The position numbers and the translations under genes were made by a program. Source: CBDCGV01 sp965216955 (GTDB lineage: Bacteria > Bacteroidota > Bacteroidia > Chitinophagales > JADIYW01). From it: a DNA stretch of 64,000 bases. The number at the start of each line of letters is the position of its first letter. Position 1 is the first letter of the stretch. The notes below the pieces were generated by a model. That model saw only the letters and a program-made list of their open reading frames with translations. It did no database searches and was not told where the DNA came from. Positions 44,081-53,039 of this stretch are shown here, piece by piece. The stretch is taken from positions 1 through 64,000 of the forward strand of contig CBDCGV010000017.1 in assembly GCA_965216955.1 (NCBI GenBank), in the 5' to 3' direction.

Positions 44081-45050
44081 AATGTATTAATTTTGAACCT
44101 TCATTATCAAATTTAAACTCGAAATGGCGAACTTTCTTTAACGCATCTTTAAGGATTGGCTGCTTTTCCTTTTCACAATAAAAAAGCAAAAAACCACCTC
44201 CTCCAGCACCCAAAAGCTTTCCACCAGTTGCTCCATTTTTCAATCCTCTTTCGTACAATTCATTAATTAACGGATTTGTGACTCCTGAAGCCAATTGCTT
44301 TTTTAATAACCAATTTTCATGTAAGAGTTTTCCAAAGTCCTCTAACGCATCTTTATATAATGCTTCTTTCAATTCATCTACCAAAGCAACCATATTTTTT
44401 AGCGCATTAAACTTATCTGTCGCATTAGTATTTTTTTTCTGTTCTTCCAAAATACTCGAAGCCTTACGCTGATTACCAATATAGAACATCATCAAGTTAT
44501 CTTCAAGCCTTTGCAACGTTTCCATTTTTAAGTGCAATGGCTCTACCTGAACACTACCGTTTTCTAAAAATCGAATGATGTTCAATCCTCCATAAGCGGC
44601 AGCATATTGATCTTGTTTGCCAATTGGTTCCTTAAGAATATTTATTTCTACATTACACGCCTCTGCTGCCAATTTTTCTTTAGTGACCAACTTCCCTTTT
44701 GCAGCATATAAATTATGCAAAACACCTACTGTAAAGGAAGAAGATGACCCCATGCCAGTTCCTGATGGAACATCCGCAATAGAGCTTACTTCAATGCCTC
44801 CACTGATTTGCATATGCTTGAAAACCGTTTTTAAAATAGGATGATCTAAATCACTAATTCCATCAACTGTTTCTGTTTTCGAATATTTAACACGGATCTT
44901 CTCCTCTTCAAAAAACTGGTGAGAAGAAATGTACATATACTTGTTTATTGTTGTACTTAATACAGCTCCAGGGCTTCTACTATAAAAGGCCTCTAAATCA
45001 GATCCTCCTCCTACAAAACTTATTCTAAATGGTGTTCTCGTTATAATCAT
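44067..45050 (-). CDS. hddA: D-glycero-alpha-D-manno-heptose-7-phosphate kinase (GHMP kinase)
   Basis: Phosphorylates heptose 7-phosphate at C1. 327 residues with the GHMP opening RTPFRISFVGGGSDLEAFY, the ATP motif DVPSGTGMGSSSSFTVGVL and the C-terminal GGKLLGAGGGGFLLFY. HddA in GDP-heptose pathways has this length and these motifs. It overlaps the fusion gene upstream by four bases (ATGA) and gmhA downstream by 14. Confidence 0.86.
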   Translation of the reverse strand: MIITRTPFRISFVGGGSDLEAFYSRSPGAVLSTTINKYMYISSHQFFEEEKIRVKYSKTETVDGISDLDHPILKTVFKHMQISGGIEVSSIADVPSGTGMGSSSSFTVGVLHNLYAAKGKLVTKEKLAAEACNVEINILKEPIGKQDQYAAAYGGLNIIRFLENGSVQVEPLHLKMETLQRLEDNLMMFYIGNQRKASSILEEQKKNTNATDKFNALKNMVALVDELKEALYKDALEDFGKLLHENWLLKKQLASGVTNPLINELYERGLKNGATGGKLLGAGGGGFLLFYCEKEKQPILKDALKKVRHFEFKFDNEGSKLIHYGIN

Positions 45051-46939
45051 AATATCAATGGATCAATCACAATATCTGCAAATTGCGCGGTTTCTTCAAT
45101 TATATCATATTCGTCTTTCTTTCTTGATTGATAAATATGTTCTATTTCTTCCTCCTCTTTACCTTTCCACTTATAAAAATCAAAAATACGTGCCTTGTGA
45201 TCAATCTTTTTTGAATTAATATAAATGCTAAAATCACTATAATTTCTCAACGATTCTATTCCCAATGCTACAACTCCTTCCAAGATGATAATTCTAGCAT
45301 TTTCAAAATTGTAGGTTATAGGTCCTGTTTGCTGATATTTTATTGGTGTATAGGGAGCTTCTATACTTACTTTCTTCTTGGTGAAAAGTTCAGATATCGC
45401 CTCTTCTAAAAGGTTAAACTGAAACCGACCATACACATCATCGTTTTCCTCACGACTGGACTTAGGCTTTATCCAATTATCCAATGAAACTATCAGCGTT
45501 TCAGCACCCATCTCCTCCAAGCTCTTTTTCAAGTACATCGCTAACGTACTTTTCCCTGTTCTGCTATTTCCTCCGATGTTGATTACAAAAGGAGCTTCAG
45601 TCTTTCTTTTATTCTCAAATTTCTTTTTTACCTGAACAAAAGCATCTCTAAATGGATCATCCATAATAAAACTAACCGCTTCTAAAACATTCGCGAAAAG
45701 GTAATCAGGATTAACTCTTCCTGAACGATTGCCCATGCCTGTCATCACACCAATTGTTGTTACTCCAACAGCCTTCCCTGCTCCCATATCTCTCCATGAG
45801 TCTCCTATTATATATGAAGATTGAAGGTCTATATTAAAAGCCTCCTCTGCCCTCAACAGCATTCCAGGTGCAGGTTTTCTACAGTCACAATCTACTTTAT
45901 ATGCTTTATTTTCTTCGGGAAATCCTTTGTCAGGATGATGAGGACAATAATAAATAGCATCTAACTTCACTCTCTGCTCTCCTAATTCGGTTTCCATTTT
46001 ATTATGAATTTCCTTCAACCCTGCTATAGAAGTCATATTTCTGGCAATAATTGGCTGATTGGTCACAACAATTGCCAGAAAATCAGATCGATTAATTTTT
46101 TTAACTGCTTCAACCGTATAAGAAAAGAGTGTTAACTGTTCAGGCTTAAATATGTAATCGTTATGTTTGTTAATCACGCCATCTCTATCTAAAAAAATAG
46201 CTTTTCGTTTATTTTTTAAATTAAACCGCTCTACTTTTCCCGATTCCCAATCACCTTCTACTCTTGCCAATCTATCAGGAGTACCCATATCCTTAAGGTA
46301 TTCAGGAGTATTGTAACCGAACATTTTTATTTTATCATAAAGTACCGGAAAGATATCCTTTCCAAAATCTGCCTTTACATTTTCTTTTAAAAAAGGAAAA
46401 ACTGCTGGAGAGAATAAATAAAGGCCAGCATTTACCATATTTGAATAATACTTTCCTGATTCGTGAGGTTTTGAATGAAATGCTGAAATCCTACCATCCT
46501 CCTCCATTTCTACTAAATCACTATCATAAGGATGATCATTAGGATGCAAAACTAATGTAGCTTCACTTTTCTTGTCTTTATGAAATTTAATCAATCTCGC
46601 TAAATCCATGTTAACCATTACATCTCCATAAAAGACAAGAAAATCATCATTTAATTGAGACTGAATAGCTTTAATTCCACCAACTGTTCCAAGTGGTTCT
46701 TCTTCGACATAATATTTTATAGAAATGCCATAAGCTTTCCCATCTCCAAAATGAGCTTTTATAGTTTCGAATAGATGATTTACAATTAGAAAAACTTCTG
46801 TTATGCCATATTCTTTAATTAATTCGATTTGATATTCTAATAAGGGTTTCCCTTTTATCGGCATCATTGGCTTTGGAATGGTTTTAGTTTTATCTCCGAG
46901 CCTTGTCCCCTTACCCCCTGCTAATATTACGGCTTTCAA
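45047..46939 (-). CDS. Trifunctional fusion: heptose-1-P nucleotidyltransferase, HAD phosphatase, P-loop kinase
   Basis: 630 residues in three modules. (1) About 1-235: NTP_transferase (AVILAGGKGTRLGDKTKTIP, FYGDVMVNMD), HddC-like. (2) About 245-425: HAD-IIIA phosphatase with D251xD253 (FLDRDGVINKH), VTNQPI, a GmhB-type zinc loop (CPHHP ... CDCRKP) and IGDSWRDMGAGKA. (3) About 435-630: P-loop kinase of uridine-kinase type, Walker A GNSRTGKST near 457-465, DNWIKP and late YKWKGKEEEE. Modules 1 and 2 plus GmhA and HddA supply every step to GDP-D-glycero-alpha-D-manno-heptose. The role of module 3 is unknown. First gene of the operon. Confidence 0.82.
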   Translation of the reverse strand: MKAVILAGGKGTRLGDKTKTIPKPMMPIKGKPLLEYQIELIKEYGITEVFLIVNHLFETIKAHFGDGKAYGISIKYYVEEEPLGTVGGIKAIQSQLNDDFLVFYGDVMVNMDLARLIKFHKDKKSEATLVLHPNDHPYDSDLVEMEEDGRISAFHSKPHESGKYYSNMVNAGLYLFSPAVFPFLKENVKADFGKDIFPVLYDKIKMFGYNTPEYLKDMGTPDRLARVEGDWESGKVERFNLKNKRKAIFLDRDGVINKHNDYIFKPEQLTLFSYTVEAVKKINRSDFLAIVVTNQPIIARNMTSIAGLKEIHNKMETELGEQRVKLDAIYYCPHHPDKGFPEENKAYKVDCDCRKPAPGMLLRAEEAFNIDLQSSYIIGDSWRDMGAGKAVGVTTIGVMTGMGNRSGRVNPDYLFANVLEAVSFIMDDPFRDAFVQVKKKFENKRKTEAPFVINIGGNSRTGKSTLAMYLKKSLEEMGAETLIVSLDNWIKPKSSREENDDVYGRFQFNLLEEAISELFTKKKVSIEAPYTPIKYQQTGPITYNFENARIIILEGVVALGIESLRNYSDFSIYINSKKIDHKARIFDFYKWKGKEEEEIEHIYQSRKKDEYDIIEETAQFADIVIDPLIL

Positions 46940-47071
46940 ATATCGATTTTGAGCTAAAATAATGCTTTAATTGAGGTAAATCAGTTTTTAACGCTTATTA
47001 AGTGTTAATATTATGCAATTGTGGAAAATAATTTTTATATTGGATCAATTATAGTGTAGATAAGTGTGTCT

Positions 47072-47407
47072 ATGATCAAGAATTTGACGATTTTACTTTT
47101 TGTATGTGCCCTGAGTATCAGCGTTTTCGCTCAAGGGGATCGTCTTATTTCTCAAGATATTGTTAAAATATACCCTAACCCATTAAAAAGTGAATCAATC
47201 ATAAAAATTGATCCTTCTGTTGAAGTTGAAAAAAATAACATCAGCATTCATTTTTATAATTTAATTGGAGCTGAAGTGCACAGAATTGAAAGTGTTCAAG
47301 CTACCGAAGTCAGAATTGATAAATTCAATTTTGAAAACGGCGTATACCTTTATCAACTAAAATCTAATAGTAAAATCCTTTCTACTGGAAAACTAACGGT
47401 TAACTAA
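47072..47407 (+). CDS. Secreted protein consisting of a signal peptide and a T9SS type A sorting domain
   Basis: 111 residues from ATG 47072 (a GTG lies two codons upstream). Signal peptide IKNLTILLFVCALSISVFA, then after a short linker the type A T9SS C-terminal domain fills the rest: VKIYPNPLKSESIIKI, FYNLIGAEVHRIE and GVYLYQLKSNSKILSTGKLTV. There is no cargo domain. This could be a remnant, an adaptor or a decoy of the secretion system. It lies between the heptose operon and ruvC, with its own orientation. Confidence 0.78.
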   Translation: MIKNLTILLFVCALSISVFAQGDRLISQDIVKIYPNPLKSESIIKIDPSVEVEKNNISIHFYNLIGAEVHRIESVQATEVRIDKFNFENGVYLYQLKSNSKILSTGKLTVN

Positions 47408-47489
47408 CAACCTTATTCAAAATTTTCTTATTCATTTGTTATTAAGTTCTACTTAATAAAACCAATATAAAATTTAGCTTTATCAGTTG

Positions 47490-48056
47490 ATGGATGATCC
47501 TACAACTATTATAGGTATAGATCCTGGAACTTTAGTTTCGGGTTATGCAGTAATTAAATCGAACAAAAAAAAGATGGATTTAATTGCAATTGGCATCATT
47601 AAACTTGAAAAATATAAGACTCCACACAAAAAACTAACTGTTCTTTTTAATAAGGTATATGGCTTAATTAATCAATATGAGCCGAATCACTTTGCTATTG
47701 AAGCCCCATTTTATGCCAAAAACCCACAATCTTTATTAAAATTAGGGCGTGCACAAGGTGTTGCTATGGCTGCAACGATGACACGTAATCTGCCTGTAAC
47801 TGAATATTCCCCAAAAAAAGTAAAACAAGCCATTACCGGCAATGGAAATGCTGCCAAAGAACAAGTTGCCGCTATGCTAAGACAAATATTTTCGAGCAGC
47901 CCTCACTTAAAAGAAGATTTGAAGTTAGATGCTACTGATGCTCTTGCAGTTGCTGTATGCCACCATTTTTCATTAAGCAACCCCTTGGCAGGATTGGGCA
48001 AATCAAAGGATTGGGCAAGCTTTATAAAAAACAACCCTAATAGAATTAAGCGCTAA
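47490..48056 (+). CDS. ruvC: Holliday junction resolvase RuvC
   Basis: Endonuclease that cleaves four-way junctions with RuvAB. 188 residues from ATG 47490 (a TTG lies one codon upstream). Catalytic acidic residues are in GIDPGTLVSGYAV, FAIEAPFYAKNPQS and DATDALAVAVCHH. KLGRAQGVAMAA is a family motif. It converges on the HIT gene with an 11-base overlap of 3' ends. Confidence 0.93.
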   Translation: MDDPTTIIGIDPGTLVSGYAVIKSNKKKMDLIAIGIIKLEKYKTPHKKLTVLFNKVYGLINQYEPNHFAIEAPFYAKNPQSLLKLGRAQGVAMAATMTRNLPVTEYSPKKVKQAITGNGNAAKEQVAAMLRQIFSSSPHLKEDLKLDATDALAVAVCHHFSLSNPLAGLGKSKDWASFIKNNPNRIKR

Positions 48057-48444
48057 AATTATTACTTATTTCTTGGGCAATTTCTTTAAAATCTTCTTGT
48101 GATAATTGAACTCTCGGATTAGAGAAATTTAAATCATGAACTCCATTAATTGGACATAAGTGCACATGTACATGTGGCACCTCTAATCCTATTACTGCAA
48201 TACCTATTCGCTCACATACAATTGTTTTTTCAATAGCTTGAGCTACCTTTTTAGCAAAGGTCATTAAACCTAGGTATATAGAATCTTCAAGATCAAAAAT
48301 ATAATCGACCTCTTTTTTAGGAATTACCAAAGTATGCCCTTTCGAAAGTGGATTAATGTCTAAAAAAGCAAAGTAATCTTCATTCTCTGCAATTTTAAAA
48401 CATGGAATTTCACCATTAATAATCTTAGTAAAAATAGATGACAT
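48046..48444 (-). CDS. HIT family nucleotide-binding hydrolase
   Basis: 132 residues with IFTKIINGEIPCFKIAENED, FLDINPLSKGHTLVIPKKE and the catalytic His triad HVHVHLCPI (H91, H93, H95). HIT proteins hydrolyse nucleoside phosphoramidates or dinucleotides. It is co-directional with greA (39-base gap), a common neighbour in this phylum. Confidence 0.92.
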   Translation of the reverse strand: MSSIFTKIINGEIPCFKIAENEDYFAFLDINPLSKGHTLVIPKKEVDYIFDLEDSIYLGLMTFAKKVAQAIEKTIVCERIGIAVIGLEVPHVHVHLCPINGVHDLNFSNPRVQLSQEDFKEIAQEISNNFSA

Positions 48445-48483
48445 ACAATCGATAATTTAGTTTTCGAGTGCGAGGGATAAGAA

Positions 48484-48963
48484 CTAAAGAGAAATGTCTA
48501 GAATTTCTAAAGTCATCATACCCCCTGGTGTTTTAATGTCTACCTTATCACCAACCTTATTACCCAATAAGGCTTCTCCAATAGGAGATTTTACAGAAAT
48601 CTTCATTTCTTTAATATTAGACTCCTTTTCAGAAACCAATGTATACGTGAATTCTTTCTTTAACTTATGATTTTTAACCTTAACCCTAGAAAGTATAGTC
48701 ACTTTGGACGTATCTATTGAGTTTTTATCAATAATTCGAGCATTTGTTAAAACATCCTCTAATTTTGATATTCTCATTTCAAGAAGCCCTTGAGCCTCTC
48801 TCGCGGCATCATACTCAGCATTTTCTGATAAATCTCCTTTTTCTCGAGCACGTGCTACTGCCTGTGATGCTTGTGGACGTTCTACCTTCATCAAGTGCTC
48901 ATATTCTTTTTTGAGTTTTTCTAAACCCTCTTCTGTAAAATATTGTACCTCGCTCATAATCAA
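48484..48963 (-). CDS. greA: Transcription elongation factor GreA
   Basis: Stimulates RNA cleavage by backtracked RNA polymerase. 159 residues: N-terminal coiled coil (YFTEEGLEKLKKEYEHLM, ERPQASQAVARAREKGDLSENAEYDAAREAQ with the tip acidic pair in DLSENAEY) and the C-terminal FKBP-like domain (ISVKSPIGEALLGNKVGD). The start is an ATG preceded by MI (two Met codons close together). Confidence 0.94.
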   Translation of the reverse strand: MIMSEVQYFTEEGLEKLKKEYEHLMKVERPQASQAVARAREKGDLSENAEYDAAREAQGLLEMRISKLEDVLTNARIIDKNSIDTSKVTILSRVKVKNHKLKKEFTYTLVSEKESNIKEMKISVKSPIGEALLGNKVGDKVDIKTPGGMMTLEILDISL

Positions 48964-48977
48964 TCATTTGCATGAAT

Positions 48978-49009
48978 AAAAAAACAAAACACGCCCAGTT
49001 TGGAGCGTG
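48978..49009 (-). terminator. Intrinsic terminator of the rsmA-dehydrogenase operon
   Basis: Minus-strand RNA CACGCUC, short loop, GGGCGUG then UUUUGUUUUUUU. The 7-bp stem includes one U-G pair, so it is fully paired only in minus-strand RNA. It lies 57 bases past the dehydrogenase stop and just upstream of greA. Confidence 0.8.
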
Positions 49010-49065
49010 CTTCTATATTCAAATATATATAATTATTTAAAAAATGACCTCTAAGGGGTGTTTTT

Positions 49066-50007
49066 CTATTTAGTATTCAAAAAAGCGCCTATTTTATTTA
49101 ACAAAACTTGTGCTAATAATTCTTTAGATTCATTCGTCCAACCTGCAATATGCGGAGTGGCAATTACATTTTTATGACCTATCAACTGCTCATAAACAAC
49201 ATATTCATTCATTTTCCCATTATCTAAAGGTTCATCTTCAAAAACATCAATACATAAGCCAGAGATTGCTTTCGAATTAAGTGCATTTAATACATCGTTT
49301 GTATTCATAATACCTCCCCTTGAAGTATTTACAACTATCGGTTTCTTTTTACAGTCATTTATAAAATGACTATTTAAGTAATGTCTGGTTTCAGTTGTTA
49401 ACGGAACATGGAAACTTATAATATCAGCGCTTTTCTTAATTTCTTCCAATCCTACTTCTTTAACCTCCTTATTTCCAAAACCAGATTTATATTTATCATA
49501 AGCTATTATTTCCATGTCAAATCCGGATATCTTTTTAGCCAAAGCTCTTCCTGTATATCCAAAACCTATGATTCCCAATGTTTTACCTCTTAATTCAACG
49601 CCTCTATTCTCTTCTCTATGCCATTTGCCATTTCGTAATTGAATATGGGCTCTTCCAATGTTATTAACTAGTGCTAATAGCATCCCAATTATATGTTCAG
49701 CAACCGCATTACAATTCCCTTCTGGGGAGCGAAAACATTCAATTTTTTGGGCCTTGCAATATGCTATATCTACATGTTCCATACCAGATCCCACTCTTCC
49801 GATAAACCTAAGATTTACAGCGGTGTCAATTAAACTCTTATCAACGCCAATCTTACTATTGATTATCAAACCTTCGTATTGATCAATAATATCCATTACT
49901 TCGGACATACATATTTCAGGCATAAAATCTACTACAAATCCCCACTTTTGAAATTGGTCAATAATCATAGCGTGGACATTATCTGTAATTAGAATTTTTC
50001 TAACCAT
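49066..50007 (-). CDS. D-2-hydroxyacid dehydrogenase (3-phosphoglycerate dehydrogenase-like)
   Basis: NAD-dependent oxidoreductase, 313 residues, without the C-terminal ACT domain of full-length SerA. NAD fold GKTLGIIGFGYTGRALAKK, catalytic Arg in VVNTSRGGIMN, Glu in DVFEDEPL and His in TPHIAGWTNE. Its ATG overlaps the end of rsmA by 8 bases. The exact substrate (3-phosphoglycerate, glycerate or other) cannot be read. Confidence 0.87.
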   Translation of the reverse strand: MVRKILITDNVHAMIIDQFQKWGFVVDFMPEICMSEVMDIIDQYEGLIINSKIGVDKSLIDTAVNLRFIGRVGSGMEHVDIAYCKAQKIECFRSPEGNCNAVAEHIIGMLLALVNNIGRAHIQLRNGKWHREENRGVELRGKTLGIIGFGYTGRALAKKISGFDMEIIAYDKYKSGFGNKEVKEVGLEEIKKSADIISFHVPLTTETRHYLNSHFINDCKKKPIVVNTSRGGIMNTNDVLNALNSKAISGLCIDVFEDEPLDNGKMNEYVVYEQLIGHKNVIATPHIAGWTNESKELLAQVLLNKIGAFLNTK

Positions 50008-50773
50008 TTTTTTCTGCCCATTTTGTTAGCGTTATAAAATCAGCAACACCTAATTCTTCTGGCCTTTTTTGAAAAAAAATCGACTTAAGTTGCTCCGAAT
50101 TATAGAACCTTTTCAAAGTATTACGTATCATTTTTCTCCTCTGGTTATAACTTACTTTTACCAATCGCTTATACAGTTTAACATTGAAATCCATTTTAAA
50201 CTTGTTGGTTCTTTTCATTACAATAACTGAAGAGAATACTTGCGGGGGTGGATCAAATGCTTGAGGAGAAATGTCAAAAAGCTTTTCAGAATCATAATAA
50301 AGTTGTGAAAGCATTGTTATAACACCTCTATCTTTCCCCTTCTTATCCGCACAGATCCTATTTGCAACTTCCCTTTGGAACATACCGATAACAACATCAA
50401 TTTTTTCCTTGTTTTCTAAAACCTTAAACACTATCTGGCTTGAAATATTATATGGAAAATTACCTACTAAACACGAATGACTTGTTAAAATATCTCTTAA
50501 ATCTACTTGCAAAAAATCAGCATGAATGATCTTCGTCTCAATATTTGGATATGTCTCCTTTAGCGCTGCAATACAACGATTATCAACTTCTATACATTTG
50601 TATTGCTCTTTTTTATATAAGTGTTTGGTTATTGCACCTACACCAGGCCCTATCTCAAGAATTGGCTTGCATAAATCTGTATATTGATCTACAGCATTAA
50701 TTATTTTATCAATAATCAACTCATCAATTAAAAAATGTTGCCCTAAATTCTTATTAGGAGTTACTTTCTTCAT
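50000..50773 (-). CDS. rsmA: 16S rRNA (adenine1518-N6/1519-N6)-dimethyltransferase
   Basis: SAM-dependent rRNA methylase (KsgA). 257 residues: NKNLGQHFLIDELI at the N terminus, SAM motif ILEIGPGVGAITKHL, CIEVDNRCIAAL and the catalytic GNFPYNISSQIV, with the C-terminal VKVSYNQRRKMIRNTLKRF. Divergent from pdxA, with a -7 element in the gap. Confidence 0.94.
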   Translation of the reverse strand: MKKVTPNKNLGQHFLIDELIIDKIINAVDQYTDLCKPILEIGPGVGAITKHLYKKEQYKCIEVDNRCIAALKETYPNIETKIIHADFLQVDLRDILTSHSCLVGNFPYNISSQIVFKVLENKEKIDVVIGMFQREVANRICADKKGKDRGVITMLSQLYYDSEKLFDISPQAFDPPPQVFSSVIVMKRTNKFKMDFNVKLYKRLVKVSYNQRRKMIRNTLKRFYNSEQLKSIFFQKRPEELGVADFITLTKWAEKNG

Positions 50774-50851
50774 CAGAATACCACCTTAATGTGTTACTTT
50801 TACCCACTTTCTAAATCAACAACTTATTAGTTAACGTAATGTTTCTCGATG

Positions 50852-50859
50852 CAAAGTTA
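50852..50859 (-). promoter_or_regulatory. -7 promoter element of rsmA
   Basis: TAACTTTG on the minus strand matches TAnnTTTG exactly, about 80 bases before the rsmA ATG. No clear TTG at -33. Confidence 0.5.
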
Positions 50860-50884
50860 ACTTAAACAAATTGAACATATAAAA

Positions 50885-51925
50885 ATGTCGGAAAAACAAA
50901 AGCGATTGAAAATTGGGATAACGATTGGAGATATTAACGGAATAGGTCCAGAGTTGATAATAAAGTCTTTCGAAGACAATAGACTCTTTAAATTGGTTAC
51001 ACCTGTGGTATTTGCTAATCCAAAAATAATAAGCTTCTACAAGAAAGCTCTATCGATAGAGAAACTTAACTATGTTACCGTTAAAGATTTAGACAACCTA
51101 AATAACAATGGGTTAAATATTATGAGCGCATGGAATGAAGAAGTTACAATAGAAATAGGAAAACCTAATAAAACCTCTGGAGAATATGCACTTAAGTCCA
51201 TTAAAGCTGCCGCAAATGCCTTAAAAGATGGAAAAATTGATGCACTTGTAACATGTCCTATTAACAAAAAAGCAGTTAGTGAAAATAAAAATGATTTTAT
51301 AGGTCATACCGAATATCTACAACAAGAATTTGGGAATCATCCATCATTAATGTTTATGGTTTCAGAAAAAATTAAAGTTGGTGTTGTCACTAACCATCTA
51401 CCTGTTCAAAAAATCGCAGATGCAATTAATGTTGAAACGATACAATCCAAGTTACGACTAATGCATGCTTCTTTAAAAGAAGACTTTGGGATTGAGAAAC
51501 CTAAAATTGCAGTTTTGGGATTAAACCCACATTGTGGAGATGCAGGGTTAATTGGCGATGAAGAAGAAAAGATAATTATACCAGCTATAAATCAAATAAA
51601 AAAAGAAAATATATTGGCGTTTGGTCCTTATGCTGCAGATGGTTTCTTTGGGAAAGGTGATCATTTGAAATTTGATGCTATTTTAGCCATGTACCACGAC
51701 CAAGGGCTTATCCCATTCAAGTATATTGCTGGCGAAAAAGGCGTTAATTTTACGGCAGGATTGCCCATAATAAGAACTTCTCCCGATCATGGACCAGCTG
51801 AAAACATTGTTGCTAAAAATAAGGCTGATAATACTTCTTTTTTAAATGCGATTTATATGGCTATTGATATTCATTCTAATCGTTCTGAATATTTTGAAAG
51901 AAAATCAAATGCACTTAAAAAGTAG
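50885..51925 (+). CDS. pdxA: 4-hydroxythreonine-4-phosphate dehydrogenase
   Basis: NAD-dependent step in the DXP-dependent pyridoxal 5'-phosphate pathway. 346 residues: IGITIGDINGIGPELI, LVTCPINKKAV, FIGHTEYLQ, LGLNPHCGDAGLIG and MYHDQGLIPFKYIAG with the metal-ligand His. Divergent from rsmA; the 231-base gap after it holds only the yceD promoter element and no other feature I could support. Confidence 0.94.
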   Translation: MSEKQKRLKIGITIGDINGIGPELIIKSFEDNRLFKLVTPVVFANPKIISFYKKALSIEKLNYVTVKDLDNLNNNGLNIMSAWNEEVTIEIGKPNKTSGEYALKSIKAAANALKDGKIDALVTCPINKKAVSENKNDFIGHTEYLQQEFGNHPSLMFMVSEKIKVGVVTNHLPVQKIADAINVETIQSKLRLMHASLKEDFGIEKPKIAVLGLNPHCGDAGLIGDEEEKIIIPAINQIKKENILAFGPYAADGFFGKGDHLKFDAILAMYHDQGLIPFKYIAGEKGVNFTAGLPIIRTSPDHGPAENIVAKNKADNTSFLNAIYMAIDIHSNRSEYFERKSNALKK

Positions 51926-52107
51926 ATGTTGACTTTAAATAAATTTTATCCTAGACGATTTCACTATTATTAATTCAGCAATACACTAAAATCTATTTAC
52001 GCTGTAGTTCGGGTTTTAGCTATAAGAAAAATCTACTTCTTCCCAATCACAAACATTTCTTAATAGCAATTAATTGCCTATATGCTACATTTACGACTAA
52101 AAATGCG

Positions 52108-52115
52108 TATCTTTG
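52108..52115 (+). promoter_or_regulatory. -7 promoter element of yceD-rpmF
   Basis: TATCTTTG followed by CACCCCC is an exact TAnnTTTG match, about 42 bases before the yceD ATG. The -33 spacing has no clear TTG. Confidence 0.6.
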
Positions 52116-52156
52116 CACCCCCAATAGGGAAACAATAATTTGTTATTGTTCGTGTT

Positions 52157-52693
52157 ATGAAGGATATAGATGAGCGTAATTTTAGAATTCCATTTAGAGG
52201 ATTAAAAAATAAAGTTCATCAGTTTGAGTTTGAATTAGGGAAACAGTTCTTTGAGGATTTTGAACATACTTTAGTTGAAGAGTGTACTATAAATGTACAT
52301 CTTACATTTAACAAATCATCTGAACCTTATGTTATTGATTTTGATATAAATGGAACTTTTAAGTCTGCTTGCGATAAATGCCTTGCAAACATAGATGTTC
52401 CAATAACCGGGAGTTATAGAATTTATGTTGAATTCAATAATAGAGCAGAAAATAAAGAAGGTGAAGAAGTAATTTTCATAGACAATGAGCAAGATTTTAT
52501 TAGTGTTAAAAATTTAATTTATGATTTTGTAAATCTATCATTGCCGATCATAAAAAGCTGTGATGACCCATTTAAAACACAGTATTGTGACATGGAAGTA
52601 TCAAAGTATATTCGAGAGTCTGATGAGATAGTTGAAAAAAAAGAAGAAGAGCATGATCCAAGATGGGATCAATTAAAAAAATTAAAATATTAG
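52157..52693 (+). CDS. YceD/DUF177 family protein
   Basis: 178 residues. YceD proteins act in 23S rRNA/L32-related large-subunit biogenesis and are usually found with rpmF, as here. A zinc-like CDKCLANIDVPI pair lies in the first half and an acidic middle (EFNNRAENKEGEEVIFIDNEQDF, quoted as IFIDNEQDF). The C terminus ends EEHDPRWDQLKKLKY, the family's closing motif. The rpmF start is four bases after its stop. Confidence 0.9.
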   Translation: MKDIDERNFRIPFRGLKNKVHQFEFELGKQFFEDFEHTLVEECTINVHLTFNKSSEPYVIDFDINGTFKSACDKCLANIDVPITGSYRIYVEFNNRAENKEGEEVIFIDNEQDFISVKNLIYDFVNLSLPIIKSCDDPFKTQYCDMEVSKYIRESDEIVEKKEEEHDPRWDQLKKLKY

Positions 52694-52696
52694 GAC

Positions 52697-52885
52697 ATGG
52701 CACATCCGAAACGCAAGCAGTCTAAAACAAGAAGAGATAAAAGAAGAACTCATGTTAAAGCTAAAACACCTCATGTTTTAGTAGACAAAAATAATGGAGA
52801 AGCTTATTTAAGACATAGAGCTTACTTTGTTGATGGAGACTTATACTACAGAGGCAAGTTATTTAGCGAGGGGGAAAAACTGTAA
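52697..52885 (+). CDS. rpmF: 50S ribosomal protein L32
   Basis: 62 residues starting MAHPKRKQSKTRRDKRRTH, the L32 signature, and continuing APHV-type linker (KTPHVLVDKNNGEAYLRHRAY). The C-terminal zinc Cys pairs of many L32 proteins are absent, so this is the Cys-lacking form. Second gene after yceD. Confidence 0.95.
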   Translation: MAHPKRKQSKTRRDKRRTHVKAKTPHVLVDKNNGEAYLRHRAYFVDGDLYYRGKLFSEGEKL

Positions 52886-53039
52886 TCATTCCTAATATGT
52901 AATTAGTTCATTCAATGAACAGATAGACATTCATTAAACCTATTTGTTTCCTCTAATTCATACAAAGTATAATTTCCTTTTAAGAATATTAGAGGTAAAT
53001 TTTTATCTTCATTTCATCTTTTAATTATTAACTTCATAT

